Shown here: piece by piece, positions 37,015-45,459 of the stretch
Layout of the letters: every line of letters starts with the position of its first letter
Position numbering within the stretch: the stretch's first letter is position 1
NCBI GenBank assembly: GCA_963775835.1
Contig: CAVZKV010000020.1
Coordinates: 417,080-481,079 of the forward strand
Direction: 5' to 3'
Length of the DNA: 64,000 bases
Origin: AWTP1-13 sp963775835
Lineage (GTDB): Bacteria > Pseudomonadota > Alphaproteobacteria > Rhizobiales > Hyphomicrobiaceae
Translations under genes and position numbers: made by a program
Notes under the pieces: model-generated
Database searches by the model: none
Told to the model about the DNA's origin: nothing
Seen by the model: only the letters and a program-made list of their open reading frames with translations

Positions 37015-37816
37015 CGGGCCTGGCGTGCAAATAGCCGCTGGTGGTGGCGATGTTGTCGTGGCCTAGCGTCGCCTGCACCTCCGGCAACGTGGCACCGTGA
37101 TCGATGGCATGCGAGCCATGGGCATGGCGCAGCCAGTGGGGTGAGAGCGCCTCCGTGACGCCGGTGGCCTTGGCTACACGCTTCAGCGTACCATTTACGG
37201 CACGCTCTGTTAGGCGACCACCGCCCTTGCGACTGGCGAAGACGGGAACATTGGCGCCGGCGCCACCCCGCAGCGACAATAGGCTGCGGCTGACGACCCC
37301 GGGCAAGAGCACCTGGCGCACCTTGCCGCCCTTGCCAACGATATTCAGCTGCACTCGCTCGTCGCGGGGCAGCACATCGGACCAGGTCAGGGCGACGAGC
37401 TCGGAGACGCGCAGGCCTCCGGCGTAGGTGACCTCGATCATGATGCGGTCGCGCCTGGCGCGGGCAGCGCGCACCAGCAGGCCGACTTCGACTTCCGTGA
37501 TGATCCGCTTAGCCAGGGTGGCGCCGCGATTGGCCGCGTCGGAGCGCGCCTTGATCGTGACGCCGGCGTTAAAGGGCGTATAGCCAAGCTCGTGGGCATA
37601 GCCGAGCAGCGACTTGGCGCGCAGGATGTACTGGCGTGCCGAGGTCTCCGCCAGGCCGGCGGTGACCTTCGCCAGCGCATCGCGCACGTCCTCGACAGTG
37701 GCGGCGCGCAGTCCCATCGGCAACTCGGCGAGGAAGCGCCGGGCCGTCATTTCGAAGTTGCGGCGGGTGTGCGGCGAGGCGAGTGAGTTCAAGCCACGAA
37801 CTGAGCATCTGCTCAT
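36968..37816 (-). CDS. XerC/D-like tyrosine recombinase
   Basis: A 282-residue recombinase. N-terminal core-binding domain (SLASPHTRRNFEMTARRFLA), catalytic domain with R in GGLRVSELVALTW, K in NIVGKGGKVRQV, H-x-x-R in PHWLRHAHGSHAIDHG, H in TLGHDNIATTS, and Y in SGYLHARPD. Complete. The ATG at 37816 was preferred; a TTG 12 codons earlier extends it. It overlaps the next small ORF by four bases. Copy 1 of the same pair at 19080 retains only its last codons, so this element was once present twice. Confidence 0.85.
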   Translation of the reverse strand: MSRCSVRGLNSLASPHTRRNFEMTARRFLAELPMGLRAATVEDVRDALAKVTAGLAETSARQYILRAKSLLGYAHELGYTPFNAGVTIKARSDAANRGATLAKRIITEVEVGLLVRAARARRDRIMIEVTYAGGLRVSELVALTWSDVLPRDERVQLNIVGKGGKVRQVLLPGVVSRSLLSLRGGAGANVPVFASRKGGGRLTERAVNGTLKRVAKATGVTEALSPHWLRHAHGSHAIDHGATLPEVQATLGHDNIATTSGYLHARPDSSSGLRLGPGVFLR

Positions 37817-37852
37817 CGGTCTGCGCCCGCGTCGCCCGAACAGTGACGGCAA

Positions 37853-38689
37853 GCTGCGATCCTGGCTGCCGCGTTTCCTACTGCGGCAGGAAGGGAGCCG
37901 ACCTCCAGCATCCGAGCGGGAGAGCGCGCGGGCCGAGGTTGGCTTTGATGCACTCCCCAGCCATGGTCACATAGTGTGTGTGATGGGCGGCCTTAGTTCC
38001 AAGAGGGTTTGTGATGAGGCCGACAGTTGAATGCCGGGTCGCAACTACGCAAATGGGAGTCGACGACGCCATGCCCATCGCTGTGAAGTCCGAAATTAGG
38101 CGCCGCACACCTTGCTAGGTTACCCCGCTAAGGACTCTTTATGCGATGTCAACGTTGTTGGATTGCACCGTACGGTCGAGTTGGCTTCTTTCCCAAGCCT
38201 GATCGCAATTCAGCCGATGGAGATCGTTCCCAACGGTCTTCTCATTCACGTCGGGGATCAGGCTAGTGCCGCATCCCGCATTGCACATGTAAAGTTTCTG
38301 ATCATCCTGCCACCAAAGCCGTCCCCTAGCGCAGAAGCACCTGAACCACCTGGGCCACATCTGTCGCTCTATCGCCCGCTTGTAGGCCAGTGAATTACGT
38401 CGGATCAGCTGGAAATGATTCGTCGGCCTTGACTATGGTGCTACGGGATAGCGTAAATCCTCCGACCGAACGGTTGCATTGCATACCATTGTGACCAGCC
38501 GCCGTGCCGACCCGTGGCCGCTTGGTCACAACCCTCCAAGGCGCTTTGCTGTCGTCGGAACCAATCCGTACGTTTTGCGTATTAGTCGCAAGTTTGCCGC
38601 GACGCCCAGAGGGGTTGCGCTGCACCTCGGCATTCTCGAGCATCCTGGAGGGCGCCCGCGTAGCGGGGTCGGGTGCCCCCTATCCAGTC
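37853..38689. other. Long stretch with no recognised gene
   Basis: About 840 bases with short frames on both strands, none resembling a family. It may be decayed beyond recognition. Confidence 0.4.
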
Positions 38690-38779
38690 GCTGACATCGT
38701 TGTTCGCAATTGGGGTCTGCTGGTCACTCTGATCGGCGCGATGCTCATCTACGGAGCATTCAATCCCTCGTCGCGCTGA
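38690..38779 (+). pseudogene. Membrane protein fragment
   Basis: RNWGLLVTLIGAMLIYGAFN encodes one transmembrane segment with a typical small-membrane-protein pattern, with no start codon nearby and a stop directly after. The source gene is not identified. Confidence 0.35.
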
Positions 38780-39237
38780 TCATCACCGGTCTCAGCTAGC
38801 CGCCTTTGTCTCGCGATTGTCCTGTCACATGGGGCCGCGTTACCGGGTGGCATCGTGACCGTTATAAAATAGCGATGCCACTGGGCCGGCGACGCATTCA
38901 TTGGGGCGCAGGTGCAAAACTGGCCCACAGTGGCCCAGGAAAAGCCGTACACTGATGAGGCGTCGCACGCAATGGGCATCATCGCCTAACAGACGACCCA
39001 CAAAGGGGCAGTGGCACGGCCGCGACACCGGGCGCCCGTCGTGACCGCAACGCATCAATCAACGCGACTTTGCGGTCTGCCTATGGCAACGTCTCGACGG
39101 CTGCTTTCGCAAAACGGCACATGCAGCCATTCGGGGAGGTCGGTCTCAGTGCGCGCTGCACCGCTGCGCTGGGGCCGATCCCTCTATTCGGCCATTACCG
39201 CGCTCAAGCGCGGATATTTTGCGCGTGCATAAAAAAT
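38780..39237. other. Intergenic, nothing recognised
   Basis: About 460 bases without a supportable gene or RNA. Confidence 0.35.
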
Positions 39238-39459
39238 CTATGCGGTCAAGATCGCAAAAAACATAGCGATTGCACCAAATCCAACCGCCGCGAGCAACGC
39301 CGGCTCCTCTAGCAGCACAGCGGTTCTGAATACGACAAGGCTAGACATCACACCACCCACCGCGATGGCATATAGGGCCAGCTTCCTTTTGACAGTTAGG
39401 CTAACTCGTTTCGCAGCAACGCGGGTGAGCCAGAACACGCTGGCGACATGGCGACCCAT
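39238..39459 (-). CDS. Small two-TM membrane protein
   Basis: A protein of about 73 residues starting MGRHVASVFWLTRVAAKRVS, with two hydrophobic helices (LALYAIAVGGVMSSLVVF and LLAAVGFGAIAMFFAILTA) separated by RTAVLLEEPA. Family unknown. The frame also opens further upstream through a TTG at 39489. A hairpin lies just beyond its 5' end (39535-39564). Confidence 0.45.
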   Translation of the reverse strand: MGRHVASVFWLTRVAAKRVSLTVKRKLALYAIAVGGVMSSLVVFRTAVLLEEPALLAAVGFGAIAMFFAILTA

Positions 39460-39534
39460 CCTGAGAGTCTGAGGATCGGGAGAACGCAATCAGGCATCGT
39501 GGCCGTTCTTCGCTTCGGCCTGCGCAAGGGGGGA

Positions 39535-39564
39535 AACGGGCTCCTAACTCTGTGGGAGCCCGTT
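39535..39564. terminator. Palindrome resembling a terminator
   Basis: AACGGGCTCC pairs with GGGAGCCCGTT around a short loop. A related palindrome is at 48217-48244. No strong T-run. Confidence 0.45.
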
Positions 39565-39624
39565 AGAGGACCGAAACTGTCGGTGCGGGGTGACAGTCTC
39601 TTCGCCCCCCACATCCAGCAAAGC

Positions 39625-39765
39625 CTATGCCGGTCGTTGTTTGAGAGGCTTCTCGTGTATTGTGAGGCTGCGCTCATAGAGGCGCTCGGCCTCGGCATAA
39701 CGGCTCTGTTGCTCGTACCGCAAGGCTAGGTTGTTGACAGTCACTCCCACATCGGGATGCCTCCC
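39625..39765 (-). pseudogene. TPR (kinesin-light-chain type) fragment
   Basis: HPDVGVTVNNLALRYEQQSR, then YAEAERLYERSLTIHEK is one and a half TPR repeats of the large TPR_12 family. No start, no further repeats. Directly joined to the palindromic repeat at 39788. Confidence 0.6.
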
Positions 39766-39925
39766 GCGACACCGTGCTAAAGTCCAAGCAGCACCGCGAG
39801 GGCCAATTTGGAAAAGATACTGTGCGTGGTGCAGGTGGCGTAGGACGCTGACTTGGCAGCGGTCCCAGCACAGCGGGGTAGCACACCGAGAGACCACTCC
39901 CCCAAGCGGCTGCCAGGTGTGTGAT
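39766..39925 (-). repeat. Palindromic dispersed repeat, copy 3 (inverted)
   Basis: The core 39788-39925 is the reverse-complement orientation of copies at 30215 and 36063, starting ATTTGGAAAAGATA on the + strand and ending CTGCCAGGTGTGTGA. Confidence 0.75.
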
Positions 39926-39935
39926 ACCATCGACC

Positions 39936-40197
39936 CTAAGTCTTGACCTTCGGGATCCAGGGGTAGGTGCAAAGAGATTTGATGCGGCCGGCCTGGGCGG
40001 TGAGGCGCCTCCAAGCCTTGCAGGCGGCATCGACGATAGCCTCGTAATCGTCATGCAGCCGGTGCGTTGGCCGGCACGCTGAGCGCGCGCAAGTCATGCC
40101 AGCCGGCCTGATCAAGCACCATGACGACGTGCTCATCGTCGGCGATGGTGGCAGCGAAGCGGTCGAGGAACTGCTGCATCGCCTCGGTGTTGGCATA
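39936..40197 (-). pseudogene. IS630-family transposase remnant
   Basis: Two blocks of the DDE transposase C-terminal part: NTEAMQQFLDRFAATIADDE plus HVVMVLDQAGWHDL (second catalytic D in VLDQAGW) and, after deletion and frame change, DDYEAIVDAACKAWRRLTAQ, then AGRIKSLCTYPWIP. The PELNPVE block with the catalytic glutamate is deleted. N-terminal HTH and first D are missing. It directly abuts an SDR remnant, so the element seems to have inserted into that gene. Confidence 0.75.
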
Positions 40198-40530
40198 AGT
40201 TGATGACCTGCAGGACGTCGTCGAAGTCTTGATCGAGAAAACCTTTGCCCAACCCACGTCCGCAACAGACGGGACGTGCGCCGATCAGCGCGCAGAGCTT
40301 GTCGATGCCTTCGACCTCGGCGAGATCGGCCTGCAAGGCATCGACCTTGACTCCGAGCGCCTCGAAATCCTTGCCTGCCTTTTGTATCCCGGGCTCGTCT
40401 GCGACAACCACCAGATCGAAGCCCCGCTGGCCACAGCATTTGGCCAGTTGGTAGCCGATCCCGGTTGAGGCCCCCGTTATGATGGCGAGGGTTTTGAAGG
40501 TTGCGCCATACCCGCATGCTCCGTTGAAGG
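40198..40530 (-). pseudogene. Short-chain dehydrogenase N-terminal remnant cut by IS630
   Basis: KTLAIITGASTGIGYQLAKC is the NAD(P)-binding GxxxGxG motif, then KDFEALGVKVDALQADLAEV and RGLGKGFLDQDFDDVLQVIN, where the sequence stops and the IS630 remnant begins. The NAG motif segment is slightly deleted, and the catalytic YxxxK half is absent. The same subfamily as the C-terminal fragment at 2530. Confidence 0.75.
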
Positions 40531-40648
40531 TGTTGTCTCTCAGAACACAGGGCAAGGATCGCCGTTCCTTCGGACCTGCGTACGGATAGGCAGGGTTGGC
40601 AACCTTCGTGGGGTGACGCCGTTACAGCCACGGGCAAACGCCTTCGGA

Positions 40649-40674
40649 GGAACTTGTCGCTGACCTAAGCCGTT
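40649..40674 (+). promoter_or_regulatory. Consensus EcfG promoter
   Basis: GGAAC (40649-40653), 17 bases, CGTT (40671-40674). Perfect consensus, 78 bases before the 40752 gene, so the three-gene operon 40752 to 43386 is probably in the general stress regulon. Confidence 0.65.
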
Positions 40675-40751
40675 TCCGATCGGCTGTCGGCGAAGCCTAA
40701 GGTCGGGCGCGAAAGTCGGTTGGCAGCACAGCGGACTGATGGAGCTCAAGC

Positions 40752-41252
40752 ATGGACACCAAGGCATCCTTCACAGCAGACGAATGGAATCAGGTTCTCG
40801 GGGGCGTGTTCATGGCAGGGTTTGCAGTCACGGCCGCCGATCCGAGCGGCTTGTGGGGCCTGCTTAAAGAAACCTTTGCCAGCGGCCGGGCGCTGATTGA
40901 AGCCAAGAGCAACCCAAATGCCAGCGAGCTGAGCAAGGCGGTTGTCAGTGACATGGAGAACTCCGAGGGCCGGTCCGCAGCGCAGGAATTCGTCAAGGGT
41001 CGCCTGCGGGGCGCCAAGCGCGACGAGATCAAGCAGCGTGCCATCGATGCGCTGCGATCAGCAGCCGCCATCGTCGACCAGAAAGCGCCGTCGGACACCG
41101 CCGCTTACAAAGCTTGGCTGCTTCTCATCGCCAAGAACGTAGCGGAAGCCTCCAAAGAGGGCGGATTCCTAGGCTTTGGCGGAGTTGCCGTCAGTGAAGC
41201 GGAAAAAGCCACCCTCGCAGAAATCGCCGCGGCTCTTGGCACGCGAGTTTGA
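40752..41252 (+). CDS. Hypothetical helical protein, first gene of stress operon
   Basis: A 166-residue soluble protein: MDTKASFTADEWNQVLGGVF at the start, then AAQEFVKGRLRGAKRDEIKQ and VSEAEKATLAEIAAALGTRV at the end. Mostly alpha-helical with a hydrophobic core; conserved in related bacteria without assigned function. A perfect EcfG promoter lies upstream. The next gene begins within a few bases of the stop (TTG 41249 or ATG 41255), so the two are translationally close. Confidence 0.7.
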   Translation: MDTKASFTADEWNQVLGGVFMAGFAVTAADPSGLWGLLKETFASGRALIEAKSNPNASELSKAVVSDMENSEGRSAAQEFVKGRLRGAKRDEIKQRAIDALRSAAAIVDQKAPSDTAAYKAWLLLIAKNVAEASKEGGFLGFGGVAVSEAEKATLAEIAAALGTRV

Positions 41253-41254
41253 CG

Positions 41255-42259
41255 ATGCAAAGAAACCTCAGTGCCTACCTCGGGCGGTCACGGCCTTCCA
41301 CGCGCACCAGCAGTCTTCTTGGCGTAGCAGGTGTCGCCTTGGCCGGTGCTGCAGTTATCGCACAGCGCCATGCGCGCCAAGCCGAGCTGGCCAATCCCCC
41401 CAAAGGGCGGTTCGTGACGGCAGGTGGCGTGCGCCTCCATTACATTGGGCAGGGAAGCGGCCGTCCGATCGTTTTCCTGCACGGCAATGGAGCGATGGTC
41501 GAAGATCTGCTGATCAGTGGGGTGATCGATAGGGCCGCCCGGTATTACCGCGCCATCGCTTTTGACCGACCGGGGTTTGGGCACAGCGAGCGACCGCGGG
41601 ACCGCAACTGGACAGCCGCCGCGCAGGCCTCGATCCTGCCGGAGGCTTTCCGACTGCTGGGTATCGACAGACCGATCGTCATTGGCCATTCGTGGGGCAC
41701 ATTGGTGGCCCTTTCCCTTGCGCTAGACTACCCTCGCCACGTCGGCGGACTGGTGCTGGTCTCGGGCTACTACTATCCTACGGCGCGCGCCGACGTTGCC
41801 CTGTTCTCACCCCCGGCCATTCCCCTCGTCGGGGATCTGCTGAGCTATACCGTGGCGCCGCTGATCGGCGAGGCATTGGCCCCAAGATTGATCGACAAGA
41901 TGTTCTCGCCCCAGGGCGTCTCGCCGCAATTCGCGACAGAGTTCCCGGTCGGCCTGACGGTGCGTCCATCCCAAATACACGCTTTCGCACAGGATTCCGC
42001 GCACATGATCGCAGCTGCCGAGACCTTGAGCGGGCGTTACCGCTCCCTGTTTCCGCCCACGGCCATCCTCGCCGGCGATGCAGACAAGATCATCAGTTAC
42101 CGGCAGGCGCAGCGGCTTCAGGGTGAGGTGGCAGGCAGCCGCCTCGACATCCTGCCGGGGGGCTCGCACATGGTTCACCACATCGCCCCTGAGCGGGTGA
42201 TCCAGGCCATTGACGCGGTCGCAGCGGAGTCCTCGACGTGGCGGCAACAAGCAATCTAA
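41255..42259 (+). CDS. Alpha/beta hydrolase
   Basis: A 334-residue alpha/beta-fold hydrolase. A hydrophobic N-terminal segment (LLGVAGVALAGAAVIAQRHA) may be a membrane anchor. The oxyanion region is FLHGNGAMVEDLL, the nucleophile elbow GHSWGTLVA, the acid in LAGDADKIIS, and the histidine in LPGGSHMVHH. Substrate unknown; family members include haloperoxidase-like and epoxide-hydrolase-like enzymes. The start is ATG 41255 or TTG 41249, which overlaps the preceding stop. The next gene starts inside its last codons, consistent with one operon. Confidence 0.85.
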   Translation: MQRNLSAYLGRSRPSTRTSSLLGVAGVALAGAAVIAQRHARQAELANPPKGRFVTAGGVRLHYIGQGSGRPIVFLHGNGAMVEDLLISGVIDRAARYYRAIAFDRPGFGHSERPRDRNWTAAAQASILPEAFRLLGIDRPIVIGHSWGTLVALSLALDYPRHVGGLVLVSGYYYPTARADVALFSPPAIPLVGDLLSYTVAPLIGEALAPRLIDKMFSPQGVSPQFATEFPVGLTVRPSQIHAFAQDSAHMIAAAETLSGRYRSLFPPTAILAGDADKIISYRQAQRLQGEVAGSRLDILPGGSHMVHHIAPERVIQAIDAVAAESSTWRQQAI

Positions 42260-43386
42260 ACGAACCGCGGAAAGGGCAACCCTTCCCAAGGAAGGCAGCG
42301 CCCGAAGCCCCGCGCCGCATATCCGGTGACCTGCTGGTCATGGCTGCGCTCATTGGCATCAGCAGGGTCGTATTCGGGCCCAGGAAGAAGGGGCCCGTTG
42401 CCGGCACAGTAGCCGCATTACGTGAAACCGTAACTGAGGCGGGACGCGGCCGCACCGCCGACCAACCCGCCGAGATTCCCGCCAAAGGCTGGAAGGACAT
42501 CGCCTGGCGCGTTTTTGGAAACATCCAGAATGATAGAGTTCTCTTGATCGCGGCGGGCGTCACCTATTATGCGCTTCTTGCTTTGTTTCCGGCCACGGCC
42601 GCGTTGGTTTCACTCTATGGCTTGTTCGCCGATGCTTCCACGATCAGCGAGCAGCTCCGGCTAGTGTCGGGGTTCCTGCCGGACGGTGCCCTTGAAGTCA
42701 TCGGCGACCAGGTCAAGCGCATTGCCTCGCAAGGTCAGGCCACTCTCGGAACTGCATTCCTCGGCACGCTGGTGTTCGCGCTCTGGGGCGCCAACGCGGG
42801 CACCAAAGCGATCTTCGACGCCCTCAATATCATCTACAAGGAGCGCGAGAAACGCAGCTTCATCCGGCTGACGCTGTGGTCGATGGCTTTTACAATTGGC
42901 GCCATTGCTCTGATGCTGCTGGCTTTTGCCGGCGTTGTCGCCGTACCTGTGGCGCTCAGCCTTCTGGGCGTTCCCGATGGGTCGGGCACTTCGCTGCTCA
43001 CTTTATTGCGCTGGCCGGTCTTGTACGTCGTTGTCCTTTTTGGACTGGCGTGTCTTTACAGGTACGGCCCGAGTAGGACCAAGCCGCAATGGCGATGGGT
43101 TTCCTGGGGCAGTGCCATCGCCGGCGGCATCTGGTTAGTAGGTTCGCTGCTGTTGTCCTGGTATGTCGCCAACTTTGGAAACTACAACGCCACCTATGGG
43201 TCGCTCGGCGCTGTCATCGGCTTCATGGTGTGGATCTGGCTCTCGACCATCATTGTCCTCCTGGGCGGTGAGATCAACGCAGAGATGGAGCACCAAACGG
43301 CGAAGGACACCACCGAAGGGGGCCGCAAACCCATAGGGACACGGGGCGCCCGCATGGCCGACGAGATCGGGGAAGCCCGGGCATGA
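42238..43386 (+). CDS. YihY/BrkB-family inner-membrane protein
   Basis: A 382-residue membrane protein of the YihY/virulence factor BrkB family. It has the typical start WKDIAWRVFGNIQNDRVLLI, then AAGVTYYALLALFPATAALV, the FALWGANAGTKAIFDALNII core, and six transmembrane helices ending FMVWIWLSTIIVLLGGEINA. The role of the family is not settled. The N-terminal 90 residues are polar and form an extra region. GTG start at 42238, overlapping the hydrolase gene. Third gene of the EcfG-promoted operon. Confidence 0.9.
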   Translation: MAATSNLNEPRKGQPFPRKAAPEAPRRISGDLLVMAALIGISRVVFGPRKKGPVAGTVAALRETVTEAGRGRTADQPAEIPAKGWKDIAWRVFGNIQNDRVLLIAAGVTYYALLALFPATAALVSLYGLFADASTISEQLRLVSGFLPDGALEVIGDQVKRIASQGQATLGTAFLGTLVFALWGANAGTKAIFDALNIIYKEREKRSFIRLTLWSMAFTIGAIALMLLAFAGVVAVPVALSLLGVPDGSGTSLLTLLRWPVLYVVVLFGLACLYRYGPSRTKPQWRWVSWGSAIAGGIWLVGSLLLSWYVANFGNYNATYGSLGAVIGFMVWIWLSTIIVLLGGEINAEMEHQTAKDTTEGGRKPIGTRGARMADEIGEARA

Positions 43387-43388
43387 GT

Positions 43389-43413
43389 TGAACAATAGCT
43401 ATGCCGCGGCGTT
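43389..43413 (+). promoter_or_regulatory. Putative EcfG promoter of DUF883 gene
   Basis: TGAAC (43389-43393), 16 bases, CGTT followed by GTG. The same GAAC-N16-CGTTGTG occurs before the paralogue at 57443. Confidence 0.6.
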
Positions 43414-43443
43414 GTGACCGAAAATCCTTCAAGGAGCATCGTC

Positions 43444-43710
43444 ATGGCCCAGAGCACCCACGGACGTGCGACAGACAAGATCTCCAACCTCAAGGCCAAG
43501 GCCTCGGATCAGTTCAGCAAGGCCGCCGACCAGGCCGAAAACATGGCCAATCGCGTAGCCGAGCAAGGCCGCGATGCCAGCGAGCGCATGCAGGAAGTGG
43601 CCGGCAACTTCAAGGGCGCTCTCGACAAGTCGATCAAGGATCAGCCGATGGCGACCCTCGCGGGAGCGGCGATCGTCGGGTTCGTACTCGGCGCGATCTG
43701 GAAATCATAA
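43444..43710 (+). CDS. DUF883/ElaB-type membrane-anchored stress protein
   Basis: An 88-residue protein of the YqjD/ElaB (DUF883) type: helical, with AENMANRVAEQGRDASERMQ, then a conserved C-terminal membrane helix, QPMATLAGAAIVGFVLGAIW. In E. coli such proteins bind ribosomes and tether them to the membrane in stationary phase. AAGGAG precedes the ATG. Paralogues are at 44266, 56598 and 57443. The holin-like gene follows 24 bases later, the same pairing as at 57443/57717. Confidence 0.85.
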   Translation: MAQSTHGRATDKISNLKAKASDQFSKAADQAENMANRVAEQGRDASERMQEVAGNFKGALDKSIKDQPMATLAGAAIVGFVLGAIWKS

Positions 43711-43733
43711 GTCGCTAGTGACTGGAGAGTGCT

Positions 43734-44269
43734 TTGTTCGCAGGCCTGATGAATCAGGTCAAGGACGCGGTAAGCGGCCTTGTCCTAAAATACGTGGCAC
43801 GAGCCTCAGTGGCGATACCATTCGTCATCGCGCTGGGTTTCGGTATCGCGGCAGTGAGCGTCATGCTCGTGCAGCGCTTCGGTCATGTCACCGCTTACTG
43901 GATAATGGCCGGTGGTCTGGGAGCCATCGGTGTGATCGCAGCGATTGCCGTCAGCATAAAGGAGCATGAGGAGGAGGTGGCGGCGGAAAAGGCGGAAGCT
44001 TCGGATACGCATGAGGTGGTAAGCGATGCTACGGCGCAAGCCATGGTGCAGGCGCCGCTCGCGGTGCTGGGCGCTCTGTTCACGGCTCCCGGGGGCGCAT
44101 CAAGCGCCATCAAGGTCGCCGGCATCCTGGGACGCAACTACCCGCGCTCGTGCTGCTGCTGGTGCTGATCGGAGCGCTGTTCTGGCCAACCGAAAGCGAC
44201 AAGACCCCAGAAACGGAAGCAGCGGACCTAAGGCCCGACGGTCCGCAGCCCGCCGATACCTATCATTAG
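43734..44269 (+). pseudogene. Holin-like (phage holin superfamily) membrane protein, frameshifted
   Basis: MFAGLMNQVKDAVSGLVLKY, then VARASVAIPFVIALGFGIAA and FGHVTAYWIMAGGLGAIGVI: two transmembrane helices of the phage-holin-superfamily III-like (DUF1469-like) proteins that follow DUF883 genes. The frame breaks near 44137 after VAGILGRN; the tail in the next frame (LVLLLVLIGALFWP, then DTYH) restores a third helix and C-terminus. One base is missing. Start is TTG 43734 or ATG 43749. Confidence 0.65.
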
Positions 44270-44571
44270 CGCCATTGCTGTGGCAGCCAGTCCTTGCGCG
44301 GCAGTTCCGGCACGCGCGCCATCAAGGCGTCCCACCGCGACGACGGCCGCTGGTGACCCAATTTCCAAAGCGCTCCTACGGCGAAGGCCAGGCCGGCGGC
44401 AATCGCCAATGTTGTGTACGGCCGCTCGCGGACAGCGCTACCGATATCACCGGCAAGACCGGCGGCACGATCACCCATCTCGCGCGCGGTGTCCGTCACC
44501 TGGTCCATGATACCGTCGGTGCTCTCGCGCATGTCGCTGCTGTGATAATCCGGCGAGCCGGGCTGAGCCAT
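44266..44571 (-). CDS. DUF883-like protein, second type
   Basis: A 101-residue protein MAQPGSPDYHSSDMRESTDG, with helix MDQVTDTAREMGDRAAGLAG, then the conserved membrane helix YTTLAIAAGLAFAVGALWKL. It differs from other copies by a longer tail (RWDALMARVPELPRKDWLPQ), rich in tryptophan. The start at 44571 follows AAGGAAAA. A perfect EcfG consensus is upstream. It is convergent with the 43734 pseudogene, whose stop overlaps its own. Confidence 0.8.
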   Translation of the reverse strand: MAQPGSPDYHSSDMRESTDGIMDQVTDTAREMGDRAAGLAGDIGSAVRERPYTTLAIAAGLAFAVGALWKLGHQRPSSRWDALMARVPELPRKDWLPQQWR

Positions 44572-44609
44572 GATATTTTTCCTTGGGTCAAGCATTGTCT
44601 TGACCAATC

Positions 44610-44634
44610 AACGTCGAGACAGGAGCGGCGTTCC
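44610..44634 (-). promoter_or_regulatory. Consensus EcfG promoter
   Basis: Minus strand GGAAC (44630-44634), 16 bases, CGTT (44610-44613): a perfect match, 39 bases upstream of the 44571 start. Confidence 0.65.
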
Positions 44635-44689
44635 GCAGTTTCGGATGCGGCAGGAGACCGCGCGGCCATGCCGCATGCCGCAGGGAGGA

Positions 44690-44926
44690 CGTTGCAACGG
44701 CCACATTTACCGTTCGGCAGGGCAAGCGCTATCGCGCGACCATTACACTTGGCTGGCTGGAGCGCTGGGCAACAACGAGATGATTGCCGACAAGCTGCAC
44801 GACGCCGGGTTCACGGATGTGAAAGTCGAAGGATCGGGCGGCACCCGACAGGCCGAGGCTCTATGGCCCATACCTAATGCGACGGCGGAAATGCCCTCAC
44901 AGATCACCGCGGTGATTGAGGTTTAA
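44690..44926 (+). pseudogene. Small conserved protein, frameshifted
   Basis: ATFTVRQGKRYRATITLGWL, then a one-base slip near 44765, then NNEMIADKLHDAGFTDVKVE plus GSGGTRQAEALWP and AVIEV at the end. The two halves join to one protein of about 75 residues. Its start codon is not evident. A small globular protein, common in Bradyrhizobium; function unknown. Confidence 0.5.
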
Positions 44927-44929
44927 ATT

Positions 44930-45459
44930 CATGCCACCCGCGTAAGCGCCCCGCGAAACCTGCAGTAGAGGTTCGTTAGTAGAGGCGTTCCCCACCCTTC
45001 TTCTTGCGCGGGCGATCGCCCTTGTCGCCCTGACCGGACTTTACGGCAGTCTTTGCGCTGCGCTGCCGGTCCTGCGATAACGATCAGCCTATACTGGACA
45101 CCCGGCAGCGAACAAAGGCGGGCGGCTTGGCGCACTACGCCCAATGGGCGAACTGCTGCCGTTGTTTTTCGCCTCCTGCGATACGTCAAGGTCGCGCGAC
45201 AAAAATGACGTGCCTCAGGTAACCGACATCAATCATCAGCTCGGTGTGGTGGGCTACCACGCGCGGGTGGCGACCGATATAAAGCTTCCTCTGATCGTCA
45301 CGTTTCAGCTCGGCAGGACCCTCAGTCAGGTCGACAGGTATCACTGAAGCTATCTGATTTGACCCCCTCGACCCGTTCCGCGCCCCAATAGATCTTATAT
45401 GGGCGTCGAGCAGCGAACCGATCGTCGACGGCCCTCCCCTCAGTCTGCAAGGTGACCAA
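44930..45459. other. Intergenic, nothing recognised
   Basis: About 530 bases without a supportable gene. Terminase remnant follows. Confidence 0.4.
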
